From assembly GCA_024343425.1 (NCBI GenBank), contig BRLC01000002.1, positions 186,001-250,000 of the forward strand: DNA of 64,000 nucleotides, read 5' to 3'. The notes beneath the pieces were generated by a model. The model searched no databases, was not told the DNA's origin, and saw only the letters and a program-made list of their open reading frames with translations. The DNA comes from Rhizobiaceae bacterium MnEN-MB40S (lineage in GTDB: Bacteria; Pseudomonadota; Alphaproteobacteria; Rhizobiales; Rhizobiaceae). The translations under genes and the position numbers were made by a program. Shown here piece after piece: positions 16,203-25,409 of the stretch (its first letter is position 1; the number at the start of each line of letters is the position of its first letter).

Positions 16203-17000
16203 TCAGCTTCTGGTCATGTCAGGGCTCCACAGCGCGGCGTTCTCTCCCTCAACCCGCGACATGGACATGTGGTACTCGTAGATATCCGGCCGATACAGCG
16301 CGTTCAGATATTCAACGGGACGATCGTTCTGGTCGACCACCGTGCGCTTGACCCAGAGGAGCGGATAGCCCGCCTCGATCTCCAGCAACGGCGCCACCAT
16401 CGGATCCGCTAGCTTTGCCGAGACGGACTGGTCGGCAGCCGAAACCTTGACGCCCGCCCGCTCCATCAGGAGCAGAAGCGGCGTCTCCGAAAGCTCGCGC
16501 TCGTCGCAGTGACGTCCGATTTCCTCCGGCAGATAGGTGGTCAGATGCGAGAACGGTATGTTTTCATGAAAACGCACCCGCACGGCGCGCTGAACAGTGG
16601 CGCCCGGCTCGATCTTGAGCTTTTCGGCAATCGCCGGAGGCGCGGGAACATAGCCGAACTCGATCAGCTTGACGCGGGTCCTCAGACCCATCGCCATCAG
16701 ATTTTCAAAAATTCCCTTGAGGTTCGCAGAAATGGCCTGCGGCGCCTGCGGCAGGCGGGCGAAGGTGCCCTTCCCGCGCGCGCGGCTGACGAAGCCTTCC
16801 TGTTTCAGCCGATCCATCGCGCGTCGGATCGTGATCCGGGACACGCTGAAGATCTGCGACAACTCATGTTCTGAGGGGATTTGCTTGTCGTCTGCAAACT
16901 GCCCCTCCTCGATCTGCTGACGCAGGACGACGTAGACCTGGTGGTGCAGTGGCGTGACTGTGTCGTTCGATACCGATTCTCTGCGCACGGGCCTCTCCAC
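16203..17000 (-). CDS. GntR-family regulator, HutC/UTRA type (GntR1)
   Basis: A GTG at 17000 gives 265 residues and is preferred to the longer frame, which would run through the operator. The DNA-binding domain is PLHHQVYVVLRQQIEEGQF ... PSEHELSQIFSVSRITIRRAMDRL; the C-terminal UTRA domain ends with PLLWVKRTVVDQNDRPVEYLNALYRPD. It is a clear paralogue of the regulators at 37.5 and 43.9 kb. Two overlapping TATTGTTAT half-sites lie directly upstream, and another copy lies in front of the divergent nitrilase, so autoregulation plus nitrilase control is likely. Confidence 0.9.
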   Translation of the reverse strand: MERPVRRESVSNDTVTPLHHQVYVVLRQQIEEGQFADDKQIPSEHELSQIFSVSRITIRRAMDRLKQEGFVSRARGKGTFARLPQAPQAISANLKGIFENLMAMGLRTRVKLIEFGYVPAPPAIAEKLKIEPGATVQRAVRVRFHENIPFSHLTTYLPEEIGRHCDERELSETPLLLLMERAGVKVSAADQSVSAKLADPMVAPLLEIEAGYPLLWVKRTVVDQNDRPVEYLNALYRPDIYEYHMSMSRVEGENAALWSPDMTRS

Positions 17001-17003
17001 AAA

Positions 17004-17020
17004 TATTGTTATATTGTTAT
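17004..17020. promoter_or_regulatory. Probable GntR operator upstream of gntR1 (tandem half-sites)
   Basis: TATTGTTAT occurs twice in direct repeat (17004-17012 and 17012-17020), 4 bp upstream of the GTG start on the other strand. The same half-site opens the sites at 17177 and 23664, and on the complementary strand the site at 49775-49798. Confidence 0.55.
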
Positions 17021-17176
17021 GCTTTTTAAGTACAATGATGGCAAGTGCCTGCGCCCGCCAATTTGCCTGGCCGGGATCAGGGCTCCTCCCACACCATTGG
17101 ACCGGCGCCGCCCGCAACTCCGTTCTCGCGGGCACAGACTTATCATGTCCAATCCGAATCCTGTTCAGAATTCTAT

Positions 17177-17192
17177 TATTGTTATATCAATA
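17177..17192. promoter_or_regulatory. Probable GntR operator upstream of the nitrilase gene
   Basis: TATTGTTATATCAATA is an imperfect palindrome: the TATTG and CAATA arms pair perfectly around a TATA core. It differs at one base from the site at 53447 and at two bases from the site at 23664. It lies 54 bp upstream of the nitrilase start. Confidence 0.6.
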
Positions 17193-17245
17193 CATCATTA
17201 TTTGGCAAAGCCCCGACAGAACGGATCATCAGGAGACAGACTGAC

Positions 17246-18178
17246 ATGGCAAAACACGTGGTTGCGGCCGCCCACGCCTCTTCGATCATGCTCGACAAGC
17301 GGGCGTCGCTCGCCAAGGCCTGCGACCTGGTGCGCGAGGCGGGACGCTCGAGCGTCGAACTGCTGTGCTTTCCTGAAACCTTCGTTCCCGGATTTCCCTA
17401 CTGGATCAATCTCTATGCCCCGGCGGACCAGCACGGCATCTATGTCGGTTACGCGGATCAGTCGGTGGACCTGTCGAGCGACGAGCTCAAGCCGCTTTGC
17501 GATGCGGCTTCAGAAGCGGGCGTCGCCGTCGTGCTGGGCCTCAGCGAGCGGGCCGGAGGCACGATGTACAACACCCAGGCGTTCATCGGCCAGGACGGGG
17601 AATTCCTGGGCAAGCATCGAAAGCTTCAGCCGACCTATGCGGAACGGATGATCTGGTCGCAGGGCGACGGCGCGACATTGAAAGTCCATGACATGGCGGC
17701 CGGGCGGGTCGGCGCCCTGATCTGCTACGAGCACATGCTCAACCTCGCCCGCCAGGCGCTGATCGATCAGGACATGCAGATCCACTGCGCGAGCTGGCCG
17801 ACCTTCGCAAGCAACCGCGACGCCCGCAACGCGATCTACGACATGCGCGTCGAGGCGCTTATGCGGTCTCACGCCATCACCGGCCAATGCTTCGTCATCG
17901 TCGCCCAGAACCCGGTAACGCAGCAGAATGTGGACGCGATCGAAGCGGCCATGGGTCCGCAATCCGTTCTCGGCGTCGGCGGCGGATGGTCGGCGATCAT
18001 CGGCCCGACTGGTGAATATATCGCCGAACCGCACACCGGTCTGGAGGAAAAGCTCGTGATCGCCGAGATCGACCTGGAAGCCATTCGCAGCGCCAAGGTG
18101 CTGGCCGACACGGCCGGACATTACTCCCGCCCGGAAGTGCTGTCGCTGACGGTTGACGAGAGGCAGTTTCGCAAGTGA
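17246..18178 (+). CDS. Nitrilase / carbon-nitrogen hydrolase
   Basis: The product is 310 residues with AGGAG upstream of the ATG at 17246. The catalytic Glu-Lys-Cys set is visible: Glu44 in CFPETFVPG, Lys126 in KHRKLQPT, and Cys160 in ALICYEHML. The KHRKLxPT and CxE(H/N) contexts point to the nitrilase branch (nitrile to acid plus ammonia) rather than to amidases. Nitrilases form helical oligomers in the cytosol. The gene is divergent from gntR1 and shares its operator type, and convergent with livF. It is a candidate first step of a pathway whose acid product is activated by a nearby CoA ligase. Confidence 0.88.
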   Translation: MAKHVVAAAHASSIMLDKRASLAKACDLVREAGRSSVELLCFPETFVPGFPYWINLYAPADQHGIYVGYADQSVDLSSDELKPLCDAASEAGVAVVLGLSERAGGTMYNTQAFIGQDGEFLGKHRKLQPTYAERMIWSQGDGATLKVHDMAAGRVGALICYEHMLNLARQALIDQDMQIHCASWPTFASNRDARNAIYDMRVEALMRSHAITGQCFVIVAQNPVTQQNVDAIEAAMGPQSVLGVGGGWSAIIGPTGEYIAEPHTGLEEKLVIAEIDLEAIRSAKVLADTAGHYSRPEVLSLTVDERQFRK

Positions 18179-18181
18179 GGC

Positions 18182-18198
18182 GGCGCGGCGGCCGCGCC
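18182..18198. terminator. GC-rich hairpin between convergent nitrilase and livF genes
   Basis: GGCGCGG-CGG-CCGCGCC: perfect 7-bp arms around a 3-nt loop, lying between the two stop codons. It lacks T runs, so it is a plausible but not certain bidirectional terminator. Confidence 0.45.
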
Positions 18199-18914
18199 TA
18201 GCCACGCACGCCCATGTAAAGGCGCGAGACCCTTTCGTCGGCGATCAGCGCCTGCGCCTGGTCCTGGATGCGGACCTGGCCGAGTTCCAGCACATAACCG
18301 CGATCGGAAGCCAGCAGCGCCTTCTTGACGTTCTGCTCCACCATCAGGATGCCCTTGCCGTCTTCGGCAAGCCGACGGGCGGTGGAAAACACCAGATCGA
18401 CCATTTTTGGCGCGAGGCCAATGGACGGTTCGTCGAGCATCACCACCTTGGGATCCATGATCAGGGTTCGGGCGATCTCGAGCATGCGCTGCTCGCCGCC
18501 GGAAAGACTGGCGGCGAATTCGTCCCGGCGTTCCCTGAGGATCGGAAACATCTCGCAGACCTTGACGATGCGCTCCTGCAGCAACTTGGCGTCATCCAGC
18601 AGATAGCCGCCCATGCGCAGGTTTTCGGTGATCGTCAGCTTCGGAAAGATGCTGTGGTGCTGGGGAATGTAGGCAAGACCGGTCACCAGCATCCTGTACG
18701 GGCTGACCTTGAAGATGTCCTTGCCGTCCAGCAACACCTCGCCCTCGCGCACGGGCGTCAGGTTGAAAATGCTCTTGAGGATGGTCGACTTGCCGGCGCC
18801 GTTCTGTCCGATAACGGTCACGATCTCGCCCGCCGCGACATCCAGATCGACGCCGTCGACGATCAGCCGGCCGCCATATCCGCCTTTGAGATTTCGTATT
18901 TTCAGCATGGTCAT
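18198..18914 (-). CDS. livF: Branched-chain-type ABC importer ATPase, LivF (system 1)
   Basis: The 238-residue ATPase has Walker A GQNGAGKST, signature SLSGGEQRMLEIARTL and Walker B KVVMLDEPS, and the short LivF C-terminus. With LivG, LivH, LivM and LivJ encoded just upstream on the same strand it forms a complete HAAT-family importer. These systems take up amino acids but also amides, urea, aromatic acids and other carboxylates. Transcription order is amidohydrolase A2, livJ, livH, livM, livG, livF. The start could be this ATG or the one two codons later. Confidence 0.9.
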   Translation of the reverse strand: MTMLKIRNLKGGYGGRLIVDGVDLDVAAGEIVTVIGQNGAGKSTILKSIFNLTPVREGEVLLDGKDIFKVSPYRMLVTGLAYIPQHHSIFPKLTITENLRMGGYLLDDAKLLQERIVKVCEMFPILRERRDEFAASLSGGEQRMLEIARTLIMDPKVVMLDEPSIGLAPKMVDLVFSTARRLAEDGKGILMVEQNVKKALLASDRGYVLELGQVRIQDQAQALIADERVSRLYMGVRG

Positions 18915-18918
18915 GAGC

Positions 18919-19671
18919 TTATCCCAGATAGGCGTCGATGACGCTCTCGTCCGCCTGAACCTGCTCCGGCGCGCCCTGCATAAGAACCCTGCCCTGGTGC
19001 ATGACGATGATCGTGCTGGCGAGCGACATGATGAACTCCATATTGTGCTCGACGATCAGGAAAACGATCTTCGTTTCCTCGTAGAGCTCCACGAGGAAGT
19101 CGCGCAGCGTGTTCAGCAGCGTCGGGTTGATGCCGGAAGCCGGTTCGTCAAGCAGCAGGATGCGCGGCTTCGACATGAAGCAGGAGACGATCTCCAGAAG
19201 CCTTCGCTGGCCATAGGACAGGTCGCTGGCGGGCTGGTCGGCGTATTGTTCGAGATTGATGAGTCGCAACAGACGCCGCGCCTCCACCTCGGCGTCGCGT
19301 CGATGTTTCGTATTGCGCGTGAACACCTGCAACATCTCGCTTGTCATGCGCTTGCTTTGCGCGGCGAAGAGCACGTTGTCGAGGCAGGTTTCCTCCGGCA
19401 GCACGCGGCATTCCTGGAAGGTTCTGGCAAGGCCCTGGCGCGAGAGTTTGTACGGCTCGACGCCGTCGACACGCGAGGAATGGAAAAGCACCTTGCCGGC
19501 GTCCGGAACCTGCCTGCCGCAGATGATGTCGAACATCGTGGTCTTTCCGGCGCCGTTGGGACCGATCAGACCATAGATGCCCGGATGATCGAGCGTGAAT
19601 GAAGCGCCGTTGACAGCCTGAATGCCGCCGAAGCTCTTCGAGATGTCGGAGACTTCAAGTATAGCGGACAA
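18919..19671 (-). CDS. livG: Branched-chain-type ABC importer ATPase, LivG (system 1)
   Basis: The frame is open much further upstream, but the proper start is a TTG at 19671 with AAGGAGG six bases before it. This gives 250 residues beginning (M)SAILEVSDISKSFGG. Walker A is GPNGAGKTT, the signature is LSYGQRRLLEIV, and Walker B is ILLLDEPASGINP. The start overlaps the livM stop by 17 bp, so translation is coupled. It pairs with LivF as the nucleotide-binding heterodimer. Confidence 0.9.
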   Translation of the reverse strand: MSAILEVSDISKSFGGIQAVNGASFTLDHPGIYGLIGPNGAGKTTMFDIICGRQVPDAGKVLFHSSRVDGVEPYKLSRQGLARTFQECRVLPEETCLDNVLFAAQSKRMTSEMLQVFTRNTKHRRDAEVEARRLLRLINLEQYADQPASDLSYGQRRLLEIVSCFMSKPRILLLDEPASGINPTLLNTLRDFLVELYEETKIVFLIVEHNMEFIMSLASTIIVMHQGRVLMQGAPEQVQADESVIDAYLG

Positions 19672-20641
19672 CGTTCGCCTCCTTGTTGGCCAGCTTCCGG
19701 TAGGCGACCTCCGCCGCGCCGCAGATGCCGCGGGGCGCAAAGCGGGCGAGGATGAGCAGGACGAAGCCGAAAAAGATGAGTCGCATTTCCGCGGCGACAC
19801 GCAGAAATTCCGGAAGCGCAATAAAGGTGATGGCGCCGATGACAGGGCCGACAAGATAGCCGGCGCCGCCGAGGATAAGCATCATCATAAGATTGATGCT
19901 CTCATTCATGTCGAACGACAGCGGCGCAGCGGCGCGCAGGAACAGAACCTTCATTGCGCCGCCGACGCCGGCAATCGCCGTCGACAGGACGAACGCCGCC
20001 AGCTTGTGGCCGAATACGTTGACGCCGCGCGCCGCCGCAAGTGACTCGTCCTGACGCAGCGACGAGAGCGAGCGCCCGAAGTCCGAGCGCACCAAGATGT
20101 ATTGCAGCCCGAAGGTCAACGCCGCGATGATGAAGGTAAGAACGTAGAAGCCCGTCAGCGAACGGAAATCCAGGACAAACGAACCAATCTCGATATTGCC
20201 CGGCCGCGGAATACCGGGCAGTCCCTCGGCGCCGCCGGTCAAGCCGTCAAGATTGTTGAACAGCGTGAAGAGGATCATGCCGACCGCAAGCGTCACGATG
20301 ATGAAATAATGGCTGCGCAGGCGCAGGCAGGGAATGCCGACCAGAAAGCCCAGAAATCCTGCGGCGAACATGCCGCCAAAGAGCGACGGGACGAAGGGCA
20401 GTCCCACATCTTTCATCAGCAGCGCGGTTGTATAGGCGCCGACGCCGGCGAAACCCATATGACCAAGTGAAACCAGGCCCGTGTAGCCGTAGAGGATATT
20501 CACGCCTATCGCGGGGATCGTGTAGCAGAGAGCCAGGGTCAGGACGTAGAGAATGTAGGGCTGTCCGCCGAAAATGAACGGAGCGAGCGCGCCAAATGCG
20601 AGTATGACAATGGTGACGATGGTGGAAAGGGACAGTTTCAT
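19655..20641 (-). CDS. livM: Branched-chain-type ABC permease, LivM (system 1)
   Basis: The 328-residue permease has about nine membrane segments and the LivM motifs NILYGYTGLVSLGHMGFAGVGAYT and GGAGYLVGPVIGA. Start choice is not sharp: ATG at 20641 was taken, but a GTG at 20647 sits closer to the AGGA sequence within the livH 3' end. It would form the membrane channel together with LivH. Confidence 0.9.
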   Translation of the reverse strand: MKLSLSTIVTIVILAFGALAPFIFGGQPYILYVLTLALCYTIPAIGVNILYGYTGLVSLGHMGFAGVGAYTTALLMKDVGLPFVPSLFGGMFAAGFLGFLVGIPCLRLRSHYFIIVTLAVGMILFTLFNNLDGLTGGAEGLPGIPRPGNIEIGSFVLDFRSLTGFYVLTFIIAALTFGLQYILVRSDFGRSLSSLRQDESLAAARGVNVFGHKLAAFVLSTAIAGVGGAMKVLFLRAAAPLSFDMNESINLMMMLILGGAGYLVGPVIGAITFIALPEFLRVAAEMRLIFFGFVLLILARFAPRGICGAAEVAYRKLANKEANVVRYT

Positions 20642-20649
20642 GATCACTA

Positions 20650-21525
20650 TCAATCCTCTCCGCGAACCCGAACGCCGAATATGCCCCAGGGCCGGATGAG
20701 CAGCATGAGGATGAGAACTCCGAATGTGATGGTGTCGCGGTAGTCGGTCGGGATAACCAGCGTTGACAGGGATTCGACGATACCGATGCCAAGTCCGCCG
20801 ACGATGGCGCCGGGCACGCTGCCCATGCCGCCGATGACGATGGCCGAAAGCGCTTTCAGCATCGGCGCGTCGCCCATCTGCGGAAAGATGATAAAGAGCG
20901 GACCAAGAAGCGCGCCGCCGAGGCCCGCCAGCGCACAGGCGATCATGAAAGTCAGCGTGTACACGCGGTTCGGATCGATGCCGACGACCACGGCCGCTTC
21001 CGGCGCCTGGCTGGTGGCGCGCATCGCTGTTCCGAGGCGCGTATGCGTCAGGAAGAGGTAAAGCGCCGCAACGGCCGCCGCAACCACGCCCATGATGACG
21101 AAATGCTGCAGGGTGAAGGACAACTGGCCGAACTTGACGAGTGTCTCGACGGTAGTCGGACGCATCTGAAGGGCGTGCGGTCCCCAGATCTGGACCACCC
21201 CGTTCTGGATGATGAGGATGAGACCCAGCGATGAGACGATCTGCATGCGCAAATTGTCACGAAGCGCGCGGAACACCAGTCGCTCCAGCACAATACCGAT
21301 TGCGGCCAGCGCCACCATCGAGCCGAGAATTGCCAGCGGATAGCTGCCTGTCCAACTGAAGAAGAAGAGATGCGTGAGGTAGCCCCCGACCATGAACAGG
21401 ACGCCATGGGCGAAGTTGAGCACGTGCATCACGCCGTAGATCAGCACCATGCCAAGCGCCATGAGGACATAGATCGAGCCCATCATTGCGCCATTGATGA
21501 ATTGTTCGAGAATTGCGGTCGCCAT
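20650..21525 (-). CDS. livH: Branched-chain-type ABC permease, LivH (system 1)
   Basis: The product is 291 residues from the ATG at 21525, with GGAG 5 bases upstream. Membrane segments and the signatures LMALGMVLIYGVMHVLNFAHGVLFMVGGYL and VIGGMGSVPGAIVGGLGIG are those of LivH permeases. It lies downstream of livJ behind a strong hairpin, which may lower its expression relative to the binding protein. Confidence 0.9.
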   Translation of the reverse strand: MATAILEQFINGAMMGSIYVLMALGMVLIYGVMHVLNFAHGVLFMVGGYLTHLFFFSWTGSYPLAILGSMVALAAIGIVLERLVFRALRDNLRMQIVSSLGLILIIQNGVVQIWGPHALQMRPTTVETLVKFGQLSFTLQHFVIMGVVAAAVAALYLFLTHTRLGTAMRATSQAPEAAVVVGIDPNRVYTLTFMIACALAGLGGALLGPLFIIFPQMGDAPMLKALSAIVIGGMGSVPGAIVGGLGIGIVESLSTLVIPTDYRDTITFGVLILMLLIRPWGIFGVRVRGED

Positions 21526-21559
21526 CGTGGCTCCGGTCAACAGGTGGGAGAAGCGGACA

Positions 21560-21583
21560 ACCGCCCCGCCTGAGCGGGGCGGT
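21560..21583 (-). terminator. Intra-operon hairpin between livJ and livH
   Basis: Perfect 10-bp arms ACCGCCCCGC and GCGGGGCGGT enclose a 4-nt loop, 12 bp after the livJ stop. Such hairpins after binding-protein genes commonly stabilise the upstream message or attenuate transcription into the permease genes. Confidence 0.6.
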
Positions 21584-21595
21584 CACGGTTTTCGG

Positions 21596-22753
21596 TCAGC
21601 CAGCGCCGCAATCAGCAGCAAGATCCTCAGGGGCAATGATCTTGCGGCTGCCGTCTTCACACCATTCGGTGATGTAGACGGGCGGTGAAGCCTGACCTTT
21701 CTCGTCGAACGAGATCGTACCGATCACGCCGTCGACAGAGATCTCTGCGAGCGCATCGCGGATGGCGGCGCCGTCGGTGGTGGTGCCTGCCGCCTTCATG
21801 GCCTCGACTGCCACGAATACGCCGTCATAGGATTGCGCGGCGAAGCCGTGCGATTCCTCGCCATACTTTTCCTTGTAGGTGTCAGAGAAGTTCTTGATCC
21901 GCTCCATCGGCGCATTCGGCGGAAACGAGCTGTACTGCACCATGCCATTGAGATATTCGGCGTTCAGCCGGTCAAGGAAGCGGTTGGAGCCCATCGCCAG
22001 CGTACCGATCAGCTTGGCGTCGAGGCCGGCGTCGCGGATCTGGCGGATCGCAAGAGCGCCCGGTTCCTCGTCCATCAGCAGCATGATGGCCTTGCTGTCT
22101 TCATTGCGGATATTCGTGATGTGGTTTGCGAAATCCACCTCGCCGACATTGAAGAAGCCGATATAACCAAACTCGAAATCCTCAGGCAGCAATTCCCGCA
22201 TGCCGTTAGCCCCGCCGCGGCCGGTGTCGTTGTTCCACGCGATGAAGGACAACGGCTCGGAGTCGATTGTCTCCACAAATGCTGCAAGCGCTTCGTTGAG
22301 CTGGCCGCTATTGGCGTTGACCCGGAAGAAATAGGGATTGCCCTGTTCCGTCAGGCTCGACGCCGTCGGCACGGTGACAACGAGCGGAACCTGAAAATCC
22401 TGAGCAATCGGCGCTTCGGCGGCCGCAACAGGACTGCACAATTCACCCAGCACGATCGGCACCTGATCAACGGTCGCCAGACGCTGCATCGCGGACGCGC
22501 CTTCGGCGGCGTTGCAACGCGTGTCATAGACCTTGAGCTCCAGCTTGTAGGTCGTGTCCCCGATCTGGAACCCGCCGTTGCCGTTGATTTCGTCAACAGC
22601 GAGGTTGAACCCGTTCATCTGAAACTTGCCGGGAGCGGCAAGCGGTCCGGTTTGCGCCGTCACGACACCGATCGTCACGGTCTCTTCATCGGCATGCGCA
22701 GCCGGCGCCATGAACGCGGCGGCGAGTGCAGTCGTCAACAATAGCTTTCGCAT
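21596..22753 (-). CDS. Periplasmic substrate-binding protein of a Liv-type importer (system 1)
   Basis: The product is 385 residues from the ATG at 22753 behind AAGGAG. A Sec signal peptide (RKLLLTTALAAAFMAPAAHA) precedes a type I periplasmic binding fold beginning VTIGVVTAQTGPLAAPGKFQMNGFNLAVDEIN. It contains several cysteines (DTRCNAAEG, GELCSP, TEWCEDG, AADCGAG), more than most LivJ-like proteins, possibly forming disulfides. The ligand cannot be read from sequence. It follows the amidohydrolase A2 gene by 22 bp. Confidence 0.88.
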   Translation of the reverse strand: MRKLLLTTALAAAFMAPAAHADEETVTIGVVTAQTGPLAAPGKFQMNGFNLAVDEINGNGGFQIGDTTYKLELKVYDTRCNAAEGASAMQRLATVDQVPIVLGELCSPVAAAEAPIAQDFQVPLVVTVPTASSLTEQGNPYFFRVNANSGQLNEALAAFVETIDSEPLSFIAWNNDTGRGGANGMRELLPEDFEFGYIGFFNVGEVDFANHITNIRNEDSKAIMLLMDEEPGALAIRQIRDAGLDAKLIGTLAMGSNRFLDRLNAEYLNGMVQYSSFPPNAPMERIKNFSDTYKEKYGEESHGFAAQSYDGVFVAVEAMKAAGTTTDGAAIRDALAEISVDGVIGTISFDEKGQASPPVYITEWCEDGSRKIIAPEDLAADCGAG

Positions 22754-22775
22754 GGGTTGCTCCTTGTTCCCTTTC

Positions 22776-23633
22776 TTATTCCAGTCCATAGACGCGCATG
22801 GCGTTGTCCCTCAGGAACAACTGCTTCGCGTCCTCCCGAAGAGCGAGATCCTCGATCTCGTCTATCGTCCTCTTGAAAGCCAGCACGGGATAATCGGTCC
22901 CGAACATGACTTTGCGCCGCCCATACGTGTTGATGTAGTGCACGAAGGATTGCGGCCAGTATTTGGGGCTGTGCGCATCCGATCCGATGAAAACGTTCTC
23001 GTGTTTCCACGCCATGGCGATCATTTCTTCCGTCCACGGTATGCCGACGTGGATGCCGATCAGCTTCAATTCGGGGAAATCACAGGCGATATCATCGAGC
23101 AGGATCGGTCTGGCGACGCTGCGCAGCGGACGCTTGTCGTAATAGACCAGAGACTGGCCGACCTGCATCTGGATTGGTACGCCGAGTTCCACGCATTTTG
23201 CGTAGAAGGGATAATATTTGCGGTGGTTTGGCTCGATTTCGAACCAGTGCGGATAGGTGTGGGCGCCGATGAAACCCATGTCCCTGACAGCAGCTTCGAG
23301 GCGTCGTACGCCGTCCATGCCTTCCGTCGGGTCAACGCCGGCCAGGCCGGAAAAGCGGTCAGGATAGGCGGCGACCGCCTCCGCAACCCATTCATAGGGC
23401 ATGTGCCAGGCGCCAGGCGTGCCTTCCTGGCCAAGCTTGCAGGCAATCAGGAAGGATCGTTCGATCCCGGCCTCGTCCATTTGCCGAATCATGTCTTCAT
23501 GCGTGACCGATTTGACGTCGGATTCAGCCCGTCCGATTTTCTTCGTATGAAAGGTCCGTGTCCATTCCGGCCGTGCCGCGACTATCTGCGGCGTGAGCGG
23601 ATTGACCACAATATCGACGGCCTTGATTGACAT
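22776..23633 (-). CDS. Amidohydrolase-fold protein (PF04909-like), paralogue A2, metal site degenerate
   Basis: The start ATG at 23633 gives 285 residues; a longer frame would overlap the divergent ThDP gene. The fold markers are GFIGAHTYPHWFE, LIGIHVGIPWTEE and VMFGTDYP. As in its three paralogues, the N-terminal metal motif HxH is replaced (VDIVVN, Val9 and Asn11), and the mid-barrel His is Gln (IQMQVGQ). It is closest to A4 at 52.6 kb, sharing long identical blocks such as AWKHENVFIGSDAH and YYPFYAKCVELGVPIQ. It is the first gene of the operon encoding Liv system 1, so its substrate or product may be the imported compound. Confidence 0.82.
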   Translation of the reverse strand: MSIKAVDIVVNPLTPQIVAARPEWTRTFHTKKIGRAESDVKSVTHEDMIRQMDEAGIERSFLIACKLGQEGTPGAWHMPYEWVAEAVAAYPDRFSGLAGVDPTEGMDGVRRLEAAVRDMGFIGAHTYPHWFEIEPNHRKYYPFYAKCVELGVPIQMQVGQSLVYYDKRPLRSVARPILLDDIACDFPELKLIGIHVGIPWTEEMIAMAWKHENVFIGSDAHSPKYWPQSFVHYINTYGRRKVMFGTDYPVLAFKRTIDEIEDLALREDAKQLFLRDNAMRVYGLE

Positions 23634-23663
23634 TCGGGTGTCGTCTCCATCTTTCATCTGATA

Positions 23664-23679
23664 TATTGTTATGTGAATA
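23664..23679. promoter_or_regulatory. Probable GntR operator between divergent A2 and ThDP genes
   Basis: TATTGTTATGTGAATA matches the nitrilase-promoter site at 14 of 16 positions. It lies 31 bp upstream of A2 and 28 bp upstream of the ThDP gene, so one site could control both operons. Confidence 0.55.
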
Positions 23680-23706
23680 ATACAAAACTGACAAGGAGGT
23701 TCTGAA

Positions 23707-25392
23707 ATGGAAGTTGCGCCCGACACAGTTGGAGAAGCGTGGCTCAGGCTTTTGGCCACGCGCGGCGTCGATTTTCTCTTCGCCAATGCGGGCACCGATT
23801 TCCCCTCCATCGTCGAGGCCATCGCCCGCGCCGAGCAGACAGGCATCTCCATTCCGCGGCCGATCCTGTGCGGGCACGAGAACGCCGCAATCTCCATGGC
23901 GCACGGCCACGCGATGGTTTCCGGACGCGCGCAGGCCGCCATGGTCCATGTCAATGTCGGCACCGCGAACGCCATCAACGGCCTGATCAACGCCGACCGC
24001 GATTATGTGCCGCTCATGCTTGCGGCCGGACGCACACCCTTTCTTGAGGAAGGACAAAACGGCTCGCGGTCGCTCAACATCCACTGGGCGCAGGAAATGT
24101 TCGACCAGGCGGGCATGGTCCGCGAGAGCGTGCGCTGGGACTATGAACTGAAGGATGTGCGCCAGCTTGTGCAGGCGACGGATCGGGCGCTTGCGGTTGC
24201 GCATTCGGATCCCGCCGGCCCGGTCTACATCACCCTGCCCCGCGAACTGCTTGCCATGCCGCCGGCGGACACAGCCATTCCCGCCAAGACCTCAATGAAG
24301 CCGGCGCGCGCAGGCGGCCCCGATCCCGACGACGTCACCGAAGCCGCACGATTGCTTTCCGCCGCAAAGTCTCCGGTTATCGTTACGGCGCGGGCCGGCG
24401 CGGACAAGGCCGTGCCGCCGCTCCTGTCGAAGTTCGCCCGGGCGTTCGGCGCCCCTGTCGTTGAATTTCGTCCGCGCCATCTCAGCCTGTCGAGTGAAGA
24501 CGCTATGCACGGGGGTTTCGAAATCGGTCCATGGCTTGCCGACGCCGATCTGGTGCTGGTCATGGAATGCGACGTGCCCTGGATGCCCGCCAGCAACCGC
24601 GTCGCCGACGACCTCAAGGTTATCCAGGTCGGGATCGACCCTCTCCAGGCGCGCTATCCGATGCGCGGCTTTCGCTCTGATCTGACGATCCATTCTTCGC
24701 CACGACTTTTCATCGAAGCGATGCTCGACGAACTCGGCGAAACACCTGCCGACCACGAACGCGCCGCTGCGGTCTCGCAACGTTGCGCCGAGATGCGTGA
24801 AAACGGCCGCGCGGCGGCCGCCACACAACCCCAACAGATCACCATGGCCTGGGCCTCGGCATGTCTGGACCGGGCGCGCGCGGAGCATTCGATCCTCGTC
24901 AACGAATATCCGCTTGTTCGCAATGTCATGAAGACGACAAATCCGGGTGAATTCTACGGTAGCTCCCCATCTGGCGGCCTCGGCTGGGGCCTGCCGGCGG
25001 CGCTCGGCGCAAAGCTTGCAGCTCCGGACAGGGAAGTGATCGCCGCGCTTGGCGACGGCAGCCACCTGTTTTCTAATCCGATCGCCTGCCACCAGATTGC
25101 GGCGGCCGAAAACATTCCGATCCTGGCGATGATCTTCAACAATGGCGGCTGGGGCGCCGTGGACCGGGCGACGCGCGCCATGTATCCCGACGGCCACGCC
25201 GCGCGCGCCAACAGCATGCCCTTGACGCGTTTCGAGCCGGCGCCGGATTTCGCCGCCGTCGCGCGCGCCTGCGGCCTCTGGGGCGACACGGTCGAGGATC
25301 CGGCGCTGCTGCCAGACGCGCTCGATCGCGCCTTTGCCGAAATTCGCGAGAACGGCCGCTCCGCCGTTCTGAATGTCCGCTGCGCCGGCTGA
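23707..25392 (+). CDS. Thiamine-diphosphate-dependent enzyme (acetolactate synthase/decarboxylase superfamily)
   Basis: The product is 561 residues behind AAGGAGG. The three-domain POX/ALS layout is visible: an N-terminal pyrimidine-binding domain with Glu58 in LCGHENAAISMAHGH, a central domain, and a C-terminal diphosphate-binding domain with the GDGS...N motif (residues 449-478, ending IFNN). Members decarboxylate or carboligate 2-oxo acids. A small regulatory ALS subunit is absent from the window, so biosynthetic acetolactate synthase is unlikely. It heads a three-gene operon with a cysteine hydrolase and an FAD dehydrogenase, divergent from A2. The substrate is unknown. Confidence 0.85.
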   Translation: MEVAPDTVGEAWLRLLATRGVDFLFANAGTDFPSIVEAIARAEQTGISIPRPILCGHENAAISMAHGHAMVSGRAQAAMVHVNVGTANAINGLINADRDYVPLMLAAGRTPFLEEGQNGSRSLNIHWAQEMFDQAGMVRESVRWDYELKDVRQLVQATDRALAVAHSDPAGPVYITLPRELLAMPPADTAIPAKTSMKPARAGGPDPDDVTEAARLLSAAKSPVIVTARAGADKAVPPLLSKFARAFGAPVVEFRPRHLSLSSEDAMHGGFEIGPWLADADLVLVMECDVPWMPASNRVADDLKVIQVGIDPLQARYPMRGFRSDLTIHSSPRLFIEAMLDELGETPADHERAAAVSQRCAEMRENGRAAAATQPQQITMAWASACLDRARAEHSILVNEYPLVRNVMKTTNPGEFYGSSPSGGLGWGLPAALGAKLAAPDREVIAALGDGSHLFSNPIACHQIAAAENIPILAMIFNNGGWGAVDRATRAMYPDGHAARANSMPLTRFEPAPDFAAVARACGLWGDTVEDPALLPDALDRAFAEIRENGRSAVLNVRCAG

Positions 25393-25409
25393 TACGGAGA
25401 CAAGAGCAG

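Noticed and set aside
23634-23990. N-terminal extension of amidohydrolase A2 by about 119 codons
   Set aside because: It would run through the operator and into the divergent ThDP gene; the conserved protein begins at the ATG at 23633.
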